DNA of 27,839 nt from the NCBI GenBank assembly GCA_023450745.1, contig JAEXGR010000022.1, forward strand, positions 1 to 27,839. The letters are read 5' to 3'. How positions within the stretch are numbered: position 1 is the first letter of the stretch; each line of letters starts with the position of its first letter. The translations under genes were made by a program, and so were the position numbers. Below are positions 13,366-19,618 of this stretch, piece by piece. The DNA comes from Synergistota bacterium (lineage in GTDB: Bacteria; Synergistota; Synergistia; Synergistales; Synergistaceae). The notes beneath the pieces were generated by a model. That model had not been told where the DNA came from and did no database searches. It saw only the letters and a list, made by a program, of their open reading frames with translations.

Positions 13366-13394
13366 TTGCAAAATCCTCCTTTGTCAACTATTAT
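13366..13394 (+). promoter_or_regulatory. Candidate promoter of the IclR gene
   Basis: TTGCAA (13366-13371), a 17-nt spacer and TATTAT (13389-13394). An overlapping alternative is TTGTCA (13381-13386) with TACAAT (13402-13407) at 15 nt. Confidence 0.5.
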
Positions 13395-13416
13395 TGTGTC
13401 GTACAATGCAATATTA

Positions 13417-13431
13417 TTCCATATGTTGGAA
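13417..13431. promoter_or_regulatory. Candidate operator TTCCATATGTTGGAA
   Basis: An inverted repeat TTCCA/TGGAA with a 5-nt centre lies between the promoter and the IclR start codon. IclR-family sites are often about 15-bp palindromes of this type and the regulators often control themselves, so autoregulation is possible. Confidence 0.4.
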
Positions 13432-13455
13432 ACACGATATATCTGGGAGGCTGCT

Positions 13456-14199
13456 ATGAAGGAAGATTCAGTACGTTCAGTCGAACGCGCCTTTTCGATC
13501 TTAAAGGCATTTACAAGAGATGATTATAAGCTCACACTCAGCGAACTTGCGGAGCGGATCCAGCTACCCGTAACGACCACCCTGCGGCTTGCGAACACCC
13601 TGGAGAATTTAAACATGCTCCACCGCCACAGCGACCGCTGCTATTCGCTCGGCAACCAGCTCTATCTGCTCGGCAGCGTGGCGAAGGCCAACTTTCGCCC
13701 GCAGCAGGTGATCTATCCCTACATGAAGCAGATGCGCGACGAGACGAAAGAGGCCGTTTCCCTCTACGGCGTCGTCGGCGAGGACCGCGCCTGCTTTGAG
13801 CATGTGGAGAGCCTGCTCTCCATGCAGTGCGTGATGCGCGTCGGAGACCGCCTGCCGCTCTGGGCGGGAGCCGGCGGCCGGGCACTGCTGGCCTTTCTCG
13901 GCGAAGAGGTCATCGAGCGCGAGATTAAAAAGGCTCATCAGATCACCGCGACGACGCTCTTTGAGCCGGACAAGCTGCGGGCCGAGCTCGCAAACGTGCG
14001 CACTCTCGGCTACGCCCTGAGCTACGGGGACCGCGAAGAGGGCATCCTCTCGGTCGCCGTCCCGATTTTCAGCCGGCGCGGCGAGCTCGCCTTCTCCTTC
14101 TCGATCGCGGGCCCGGCCCAGAGATTTACCGAAGACAGGGCGGTAAATCTCGTTCCCCAGATACAAAAGATGTGCAGAGAGGTCTCAACTCAGATATAA
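13456..14199 (+). CDS. IclR-family transcriptional regulator
   Basis: 247 residues. An N-terminal winged helix at about 5-70 (SVRSVERAFSILKAF, LTLSELAERIQLPVTTTLRLANTLENLNML) is the IclR DNA-binding domain. The C-terminal effector domain at about 80-245 contains LWAGAGGRALLAFL, the YALSYGDREEGILSVAVPIF segment and a FSFSIAGPAQRF block, all typical of IclR ligand domains. It would bind a small acid or aromatic metabolite; the ligand and targets are not clear. ATG 13456 has GGGAGG 6 nt upstream; a further in-frame start at 13366 falls within the promoter candidate. The following methyltransferase gene starts 100 nt downstream on the same strand with no terminator between, so they may share a transcript. 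Confidence 0.92.
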   Translation: MKEDSVRSVERAFSILKAFTRDDYKLTLSELAERIQLPVTTTLRLANTLENLNMLHRHSDRCYSLGNQLYLLGSVAKANFRPQQVIYPYMKQMRDETKEAVSLYGVVGEDRACFEHVESLLSMQCVMRVGDRLPLWAGAGGRALLAFLGEEVIEREIKKAHQITATTLFEPDKLRAELANVRTLGYALSYGDREEGILSVAVPIFSRRGELAFSFSIAGPAQRFTEDRAVNLVPQIQKMCREVSTQI

Positions 14200-14299
14200 T
14201 AGAGCCGTAGAGTAAAATACAACTCAGCTTCCGCCGCCCGGCACGCCCGCAGCAGGGCGCGGCGCGCGGCGGCGCTCTAAGAAAGAGGGGCCGTCATTT

Positions 14300-15055
14300 A
14301 TGACAAATCAAATCTGGAACCCGCAGGAGTACAGAAAAAGCGCGGACTTCGTCCCCAAACTCGGGGAACCGGTGATCGAACTGCTTGAACCTAAGGCGGG
14401 GGAGCGGATTTTGGACCTCGGATGCGGAACGGGCGTCCTGACGAAGAAGCTGGCCGATATGGGCTGCTCCGTCATCGGCACCGACTCAAGCCCCGAGATG
14501 GTGGCCGCCGCGCGGGAGCTCGGCGTCGAGGCCTTCCTTGCGGACGCACAGACGCTGAAAATGGACGAAAAATTCGACGCCGTCATGAGCAACGCCGCGA
14601 TCCACTGGATGCCGGACCACTACGCCGTGGTACGCCGCGTCTGGAATCTGCTGAAGCCCGGCGGGCGCTTCGCCGCCGAGTGCGGCGGCGAGGGCTGCGT
14701 ACGCATCCTCCGCGAAGGAATGAAGATCGCCCTCATCAAACGCGGCATCGACTACAAGGCGCGCAACCCCTGGAAGTATCCCGAGCTCGGCGCCTTCTCA
14801 AAGATACTGGAAAATCAGGGCTTCCAGGTAAAATTTATCGCGCGCATCGACCGCCCGACGCCGCTTTCAAACGGCCTGCGCGGCTGGCTTGAGGTATTCT
14901 CCGCCAGCCATACGGCGGGCTTCTCCGACACGGAAAGAGAAAGCTTCTACCAGGAGGTCGAAGACTACTGCCGCCCCATGCTCTACGACGAAAAGAAGGG
15001 CTGGACGGCGGACTACGTGCGTCTGCGCTTCCTCGCCGTCAAACCGGCGGAATAG
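14300..15055 (+). CDS. Class I SAM-dependent methyltransferase (type 11)
   Basis: 251 residues. Motif I is ILDLGCGTGVLTKKLADMG at about residues 37-55, followed by VIGTDSSPEMVAAAR (acidic residue binding the SAM ribose), FLADAQTL, FDAVMSNAAIHWMPD and LLKPGGRFAAECGG. This is the pattern of trans-aconitate-methyltransferase-like and UbiE-like small-molecule methyltransferases. The C-terminal half (about 140-251) has the aromatic insert of the Tam-type group, but the substrate cannot be predicted. AGAGGGG lies about 9 nt before the ATG. It is followed by a strong terminator. Confidence 0.88.
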   Translation: MTNQIWNPQEYRKSADFVPKLGEPVIELLEPKAGERILDLGCGTGVLTKKLADMGCSVIGTDSSPEMVAAARELGVEAFLADAQTLKMDEKFDAVMSNAAIHWMPDHYAVVRRVWNLLKPGGRFAAECGGEGCVRILREGMKIALIKRGIDYKARNPWKYPELGAFSKILENQGFQVKFIARIDRPTPLSNGLRGWLEVFSASHTAGFSDTERESFYQEVEDYCRPMLYDEKKGWTADYVRLRFLAVKPAE

Positions 15056-15086
15056 CCCCGGTACGGCACACGACGCTAAGAACGGC

Positions 15087-15116
15087 AAAAAGCGGGGCTT
15101 TTAGTCCCCGCTTTTT
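15087..15116. terminator. Bidirectional terminator
   Basis: A perfect 11-bp stem AAAAAGCGGGG/CCCCGCTTTTT (15087-15097 with 15106-15116) with an 8-nt loop, between the converging methyltransferase and SEC-C genes. Confidence 0.9.
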
Positions 15117-15146
15117 ATGTTTTTGCCTTTGCCGTCCGCGCGGCGG

Positions 15147-16370
15147 CTATTTACCGCAGCAGTTTTTATACTTCTTTCCGCTGCCACAGGGGCAGGGGGC
15201 GTTTCGTTCAATTTTTTCACTTCTCGCGGGGATATCGGCCGCGCCCGCGCTGTCTGCCAGCTCCTTCGGCGTCCAGCCGTAATTATCCCACAGGCGGGTG
15301 TCGTTCATAAAATTCACTGCCAGCCCGACAAGTTCCGGCACGGACTTGTCTTTCTCGGAAACCGCGCCCTCTTCGGCGAGGAGCTCCATGAGGTCGCTGA
15401 TATCCGCCCCGTTGACAACCTCCAGCCGAAGTTCGGAAAGCAGCATCGCACCCTTCACGCCATTTTTCAGGCTCTTCGCCAGATAACTTTCAAGCGCCTC
15501 CGCCGCGGGAGTCGGCTCCACATACCCCTCATCGGCGTAGGCTTCAAAGACCTCCTGCGGAGGCGCGTAGCGCACCTTTCCATGACGAGTGTGCATAATG
15601 TCGTCCATTATCTCGAAATTATCCTGCATGGAAAGGTTGACGATACAGCCATCATGAAGCGCCCAACAGCTCCAGAGATGCGGCGCGGAGATATTTCTCA
15701 GCATCATCACCATCAGGTCGCGGGGAAAGCCGTGAACATCCTCGCCGCCATTATAGCTTTCATAGATATCCATAAACTCCTCAACCGTCACCACGCCGTA
15801 AAGAGAGGCCGCCGCGTTGGCGTAGAGACGTAAACTGTCGGCCATATCCTTCACTGATACAAGATCAAGTTCATTTTTGAGTTTTTTAAACAACGCTTTT
15901 ATTTCGCCCGGCATAACGAGCCAGATTCCGCCGTCCAGTGAGATAGGCTGGATAAAACCGAAGATATAGAGCGCCTCATAATCGATAACTAACCTGCGTT
16001 TTCCGTCAAGCTTTTCACGGGAGGCGGCACCTTTGAAGATCCGCCATTCTTCGTCACTAAGATCAAGAATAAAAGCGAGAAGCCTCTTTGCCGAGAGCAT
16101 TCGCTCGGAGGCGGCCTTGATCAGCTCCTCCTTTGACAGCTTTCGAAACGGCCTGATCCTGGCGGATTTGGCAAGCACGCGCAGCTGCTCTATCGTCCGC
16201 AGCTGCAATACCTCCTCATAAGCCATACAAAGAGGCGCTTCGACCGCAAACCGCGCCGTATCCTCCATCAGTTTCCGCCTGAACTTACCATCCTTTCGTA
16301 CAAGCCTGCGCAGAGCGTTGTGTCCTAAAAGCAGATCGCCTTCTGTGTCTTCCATATTGACCATACTCAT
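15147..16370 (-). CDS. SEC-C motif protein with Rho-N/SAP-like segment
   Basis: 407 residues. The C-terminus is a SEC-C zinc-binding motif (NAPCPCGSGKKYKNCCG) like that at the end of SecA and many bacterial proteins. Near residues 57-95 a helix-turn-helix stretch (TIEQLRVLAKSARI, then KLSKEELIKAASERML) resembles a Rho-N or SAP-like nucleic-acid binding segment. The 280 residues between have no motif I recognise; they are mostly helical with several acidic patches. The function is unknown. ATG 16370 is chosen because AGGAGGG lies 8 nt upstream; longer in-frame readings start with a hydrophobic stretch without a ribosome site. A TATAAT on the minus strand at 16419-16414 has only a weak -35. It appears to be a single-gene unit. 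Confidence 0.85.
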   Translation of the reverse strand: MSMVNMEDTEGDLLLGHNALRRLVRKDGKFRRKLMEDTARFAVEAPLCMAYEEVLQLRTIEQLRVLAKSARIRPFRKLSKEELIKAASERMLSAKRLLAFILDLSDEEWRIFKGAASREKLDGKRRLVIDYEALYIFGFIQPISLDGGIWLVMPGEIKALFKKLKNELDLVSVKDMADSLRLYANAAASLYGVVTVEEFMDIYESYNGGEDVHGFPRDLMVMMLRNISAPHLWSCWALHDGCIVNLSMQDNFEIMDDIMHTRHGKVRYAPPQEVFEAYADEGYVEPTPAAEALESYLAKSLKNGVKGAMLLSELRLEVVNGADISDLMELLAEEGAVSEKDKSVPELVGLAVNFMNDTRLWDNYGWTPKELADSAGAADIPARSEKIERNAPCPCGSGKKYKNCCGK

Positions 16371-16497
16371 ATCAGATACCCTCCTCGGCCGTTCGAACAT
16401 TCTGCCTACTGCAATTATACGGTGCAAAACCATAAAACGGCGCCATAAAATAAACAGGGAAAAGTAAAATGGCGCGGCGGCTGCCAAAAACGCGAGC

Positions 16498-16896
16498 TCA
16501 GGCCTCGGCGCGTTTCAATGCAAAGTCATAATCACACTTTTTGCACTGCGCCAGCGTATTTTCATTATCTTCCCGATGGTAAGCTCCGGACCATTGGCAG
16601 ATACTTTGCAGGATCGGCACGACGGAGACGCCCTTTTCGGTCAGCGCGTATTCCACTCGCGGCGGGACCTCGTCGTAAGATTTCCTTCCAACCATCTGGT
16701 GATTGATCAAATCTTTCAATACCGACGCCAGCACCGCGTCGGTAATATTGGTCATCTCTTTACGCAGCTCGCTGTAACGCAGAACACCCTTTCCCGCCAA
16801 AACGCAGATTACGCGGGAATTCCATTTGCCGCCGAAAATATCTAACCCATATTCCAGGGGACACCGAATATCTTTTTCTAATTTGGGCTTATACAA
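16498..16896 (-). CDS. HxlR-family transcriptional regulator
   Basis: 132 residues beginning at a TTG codon. RCPLEYGLDIFGGKWNSRVICVL is the standard HxlR opening; LRYSELRKEMTNITDAVLASVLKDL is the DNA-recognition part and RVEYALTEKGVSVVPIL the wing and last helix. The C-terminal tail has a C-x2-C pair (QCKKCDYDF), which could bind metal or respond to thiols, but that is a guess. TTG 16896 is preferred over ATG 16929 because GGGAGGTGG lies immediately upstream, and nothing resembling a site precedes the ATG. The gene is divergent from the flavoprotein/GNAT pair, which it most likely controls; HxlR proteins often respond to reactive electrophiles. Confidence 0.9.
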   Translation of the reverse strand: MYKPKLEKDIRCPLEYGLDIFGGKWNSRVICVLAGKGVLRYSELRKEMTNITDAVLASVLKDLINHQMVGRKSYDEVPPRVEYALTEKGVSVVPILQSICQWSGAYHREDNENTLAQCKKCDYDFALKRAEA

Positions 16897-16940
16897 AAAA
16901 CCACCTCCCGCAAAATCATTGCGACACATACACTTGTATT

Positions 16941-16969
16941 ATATTAGTTACTATTAAAATAATTATCAA
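16941..16969 (-). promoter_or_regulatory. Promoter of the HxlR gene
   Basis: On the minus strand TTGATA (16969-16964), a 17-nt spacer and TAATAT (16946-16941). The transcript would have a short leader before the TTG start. Confidence 0.6.
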
Positions 16970-16983
16970 CTCATAAAATTATT
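16958..16983. promoter_or_regulatory. Candidate HxlR operator in the divergent region
   Basis: An inverted repeat AATAATT (16958-16964) and AATTATT (16977-16983) with a 12-nt spacer overlaps the HxlR -35 box and lies upstream of the divergent gene. The sequence is AT-rich, so chance pairing is possible. Confidence 0.35.
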
Positions 16984-17050
16984 AATACCTTTCATAACCT
17001 AAGCCCAATAGCTACAATGAAACTACTAAATAAAGGAGGTCGTTTCCGAC

Positions 17051-17449
17051 ATGAAAAAACTAAACGAAAACACGGCAACCCTGTTGAACAATCAGCGTAT
17101 TTGGTACCTTGGCACCTTCGGAGCGGAACCGAACGCGGTCCCCGTGTTCTTTAAAGCGATCGCCGAGGACGGAACCCTCCTCGTCGCCGACGTATTCATG
17201 AACAAGACGCTGCGCAACGTCGAGGCCAACGGGAAGATATCCATTTCCGCCTGCGACGCGCAGACGATGGAAGGGTATCAGCTCAAGGGAACCGCCGTTC
17301 ATCTGAAGCAGGGAGAAGAGGTTGAGGCATTCAAGAAAATCGTCGGCGGCGCGTTTGACGGCGCGCTCAAGTGTAAGGGCGTTCTTAAGATAACTCCCGA
17401 AAAGATATTTGTGACGACCCCGGGGCCGCGCAATGGCGAAGCATGTTAA
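17051..17449 (+). CDS. PNPOx-like flavin-binding split-barrel protein
   Basis: 132 residues. A small split beta-barrel of the pyridoxamine 5'-phosphate oxidase-like group: IWYLGTFGAEPNAVPVFFKAIAEDGTLLVAD, then KTLRNVEANGKISISACD and YQLKGTAVHL. Such proteins bind FMN as dimers and act as flavin reductases or electron carriers; true PNPOx active-site residues are not evident at this length. AAGGAGG precedes the ATG by 11 nt. It is the first gene of a two-gene unit with the acetyltransferase and is divergent from HxlR. HxlR with a flavin reductase-like protein is a common arrangement in stress or detoxification units. Confidence 0.85.
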   Translation: MKKLNENTATLLNNQRIWYLGTFGAEPNAVPVFFKAIAEDGTLLVADVFMNKTLRNVEANGKISISACDAQTMEGYQLKGTAVHLKQGEEVEAFKKIVGGAFDGALKCKGVLKITPEKIFVTTPGPRNGEAC

Positions 17450-18101
17450 CATGATGATTCACCGCCAGCCGGAAGCGAAAGGACCTGTCAGGGAAAATAT
17501 CACCTACAAAGATCTTTCAAATGGCGACGTTGAGGTCTGCCGCGCGCTGTGCGACGAACTTATGCGCCACCAGGCCAACGTCGGGCTAAAATACCGGGAA
17601 ATATTGGCCTCGATGAATTTTGACAATCGTTTAAAACCCAGCTTCCACGAAGCCGCCATCCGCAGGCTGCTCGTCGCGTTCGACGGCGAAACTCCCATCG
17701 GTTACATATTCGCCTGCGTCGCCGACATTTCCGAGGACGCAAAATACGGGCCACCGCCCTTTAGTGAAGCGATGAAAAAAGAGGACGCGTCTGGACTTGG
17801 CTTTATCCCCAGGTGGCTGAAATGCCCTGCCTCCGTGGGGGAAATCGTCAACCTTTACGTGAAACGGGAATACCGGAAATTACATATCGGCGGGGTCCTC
17901 ATGGACGAAGCGATGGCCTGGCTCCGGTCTTACAAAACGGCGGAACATGTACTGGTCTACGTTTCAAACGGCAACGACCCCGCCGCCTTCTACGCAAAAT
18001 ACGGCTTTACCTTCAGCCACGACGTGCTGAACGGTTTTATAAAATGCTACAGCGCGAACATGGCGCGGGCGGCGTCAAAACAGGCCGCCCCTGCCTGCTG
18101 A
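17433..18101 (+). CDS. GNAT-family N-acetyltransferase
   Basis: 222 residues. The GNAT core shows RRLLVAFDGETPIGYIFACV (beta strands 3-4), VGEIVNLYVKREYRKLHIGGVLMDEAMAWL (motif A, with a variant KLHIGG loop for acetyl-CoA pyrophosphate in place of the usual R/QxxGxG/A) and LVYVSNGNDPAAFYAKYGFTF (motif B). An insert of about 40 residues between strands 4 and 5 (DAKYGPPPFSEAMKKED) is unusual. The substrate is unknown. The first start (17433) overlaps the preceding gene by 17 nt; ATG codons at 17451 and 17454 are alternatives and ribosome sites are weak for all. It is co-transcribed with the flavoprotein gene. Confidence 0.85.
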   Translation: MAKHVNMMIHRQPEAKGPVRENITYKDLSNGDVEVCRALCDELMRHQANVGLKYREILASMNFDNRLKPSFHEAAIRRLLVAFDGETPIGYIFACVADISEDAKYGPPPFSEAMKKEDASGLGFIPRWLKCPASVGEIVNLYVKREYRKLHIGGVLMDEAMAWLRSYKTAEHVLVYVSNGNDPAAFYAKYGFTFSHDVLNGFIKCYSANMARAASKQAAPAC

Positions 18102-18133
18102 CGCCGGCAGTTGAAAAACCGGCCCGGGAGATC

Positions 18134-18769
18134 TCATTCGCCATCGCCGCGGCGAAAACTTTTGCCGGCGAAATAGAACATCAGCAGCCCCGCCGCGACG
18201 TTGAGCATACGAATAAGCGGCGGCGAAACCATCTCTTTGACGAAGCTGCCCGCTACGGCGACGCCGCTCAGAAAAACAAGCGTCGCCAGTACGCAGCCGA
18301 GGCCGAAAAGCGAGCGGGCCGTCCGGCTAAATTCCTCCCGCGCAATCCGGGCGGAGAAGACCCCGACCCAAAAGACCAGTGTCAGCGGGTTTGAAAGCGT
18401 CAGCAGCGCGGCTTTGACAAACGCGCCGGAGAGGCCTGTGGGAAAGCGCAGCGCGAAAGAGGGCAGAACAGAGATTCCGAAAGCTCCGAATATATAGGCG
18501 GCCCCGAAAAGCAAAAGGATAAAGACGCCGAAGAGCCGCAGCAGGGCCTCCGCCCTCCCGCCGCGCCCCGTCAGGACTCCGACGCCGGCGACAGCGAGCG
18601 CGATTTCCAGCGCGTCGACGGCGGCCACCCCCAGGACGCCGCGCCAGGCCGTCCCAAAGCCCTGCGCGGCTCCCGTCTGAAATATAAAGATACAGACGGG
18701 GCCGACCGCCAACTGTAAGGCCATCCCAAAGACAAAACCGCGCCGGAGCGCGGAACCGCCCTTAAACAT
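18134..18769 (-). CDS. LysE/RhtB-family exporter
   Basis: 211 residues with six hydrophobic segments. The first helix contains GFVFGMALQLAVGPVCIFIFQTG (G-P-V signature near the start), followed by AAVDALEIALAVAGVG and LLTLSNPLTLVFWVGVF, which hold the family's conserved Asp and N-P motifs. LysE-family proteins export amino acids or related metabolites across the cytoplasmic membrane. The ATG at 18769 overlaps the end of the lrp-like gene by 8 nt and has AAGGAGG upstream inside that gene, so the two are translated together; the neighbour is probably its regulator and senses the exported amino acid. Confidence 0.9.
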   Translation of the reverse strand: MFKGGSALRRGFVFGMALQLAVGPVCIFIFQTGAAQGFGTAWRGVLGVAAVDALEIALAVAGVGVLTGRGGRAEALLRLFGVFILLLFGAAYIFGAFGISVLPSFALRFPTGLSGAFVKAALLTLSNPLTLVFWVGVFSARIAREEFSRTARSLFGLGCVLATLVFLSGVAVAGSFVKEMVSPPLIRMLNVAAGLLMFYFAGKSFRRGDGE

Positions 18770-19202
18770 TGACCTCCTCCTTAAGCGCCGAAAGGCTGAT
18801 GATGGTATGCGAGGCGGCGACGCCATCGATCTTTTTCAGCGTTTGGGAGAGAAAGGACTCCAGTTCGCCAGTGCTCCGCACCAGCACCTTCAAAAGATAA
18901 TCGTTCGGCCCCGCGATGTGGTGGCATTCGAGCACGCACCTCTCGCGCACAATGCGGTCCCGGAAATTTTCGATATTATCAGAGCCGGCGATATTGACCA
19001 GAACGAAGGCCAAAAGATTGAACCCCGTCAGGTTCCGGTTGATCTTGACCGTGTATTTTTCAATGACGCCGGTCTGCTCCAGTTTCCGTATCCGCTCGGC
19101 GACCGCGGGCACGGAAAGGCAAACGCGCCTGCTGACCTCCGAGGCCGTCGCCCGCCCGTTCTCCTTCAACGCCTCAATGATCCGCCCGTCGATCTCATCC
19201 AT
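18762..19202 (-). CDS. Lrp/AsnC-family transcriptional regulator
   Basis: 146 residues. MDEIDGRIIEALKENGRATASEVSRRVCLSVPAVAERIRKLEQTGVI is the Lrp helix-turn-helix, followed by the RAM ligand domain (ECHHIAGPNDYLLKVLVRSTGELESFL and ending in SLSALKEEVNV). It would bind an amino acid and control the overlapping exporter gene. ATG 19202 has AGGAGGGG upstream. The promoter at 19231-19259 is followed at its start site by a perfect palindrome (19213-19227), so autoregulation is likely. Confidence 0.93.
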   Translation of the reverse strand: MDEIDGRIIEALKENGRATASEVSRRVCLSVPAVAERIRKLEQTGVIEKYTVKINRNLTGFNLLAFVLVNIAGSDNIENFRDRIVRERCVLECHHIAGPNDYLLKVLVRSTGELESFLSQTLKKIDGVAASHTIISLSALKEEVNV

Positions 19203-19212
19203 GGCCGCCCCT

Positions 19213-19227
19213 CCTAAATAATTTAGG
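19213..19227. promoter_or_regulatory. Candidate Lrp operator CCTAAATAATTTAGG
   Basis: A 15-bp palindrome with 6-bp arms around a 3-nt centre. It covers the predicted transcription start of the lrp-lysE unit and its AT-rich centre fits Lrp-type sites. Confidence 0.55.
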
Positions 19228-19230
19228 AAT

Positions 19231-19259
19231 ATACTAGGAGCTTAGTTTCTCCTTGTAAA
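19231..19259 (-). promoter_or_regulatory. Promoter of the lrp-lysE unit
   Basis: On the minus strand TTTACA (19259-19254), a 17-nt spacer and TAGTAT (19236-19231). The spacer contains a short inverted repeat AGGAG/CTCCT. Confidence 0.6.
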
Positions 19260-19262
19260 TAT

Positions 19263-19530
19263 TTTTTTAAAAATCAAGAAGTTTTTAAGAATATAATTCT
19301 TTATCTTAAAAAAATTAAAACATGTTGAGTCCGCCGCCAGAATGGTTTTTGATTTTCTTCAAAGTTCCGCCCATCAAAGCATCACCTGCCGGGCGAGCGC
19401 CACTTTCCAGCGCTCCGGCATTGATAGCGGAGCTTTTTGATACATCCTTTATCAGGTTTCTGCGGCACTCTGGCAAAAACGCAGCCATTCGTGGCGACGC
19501 CGCCTCGTGGACCGCGGCGTCATGACAAAA
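19263..19530. other. Intergenic stretch without supported gene
   Basis: An AT-rich part (19263-19325) leads into a GC-richer part with an 8-bp perfect hairpin GACGCCGC/GCGGCGTC (19496-19503 with 19514-19521). Short reading frames here lack ribosome sites and recognisable motifs. I see no RNA gene. Confidence 0.5.
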
Positions 19531-19562
19531 GTAAATCCCGTGAATCGCGTCACGGGATTTAC
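19531..19562 (-). terminator. Terminator of the hypD operon
   Basis: A perfect 12-bp stem GTAAATCCCGTG/CACGGGATTTAC (19531-19542 with 19551-19562), loop of 8 nt, followed on the minus strand by TTTTG. It lies 57 nt after the hypD stop. The T-run is short. Confidence 0.72.
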
Positions 19563-19618
19563 CTTTTATCTATTGCATGGCGTTACTTGTTGAAAATAGC
19601 CGTCGGGTGCGGCGGAGT

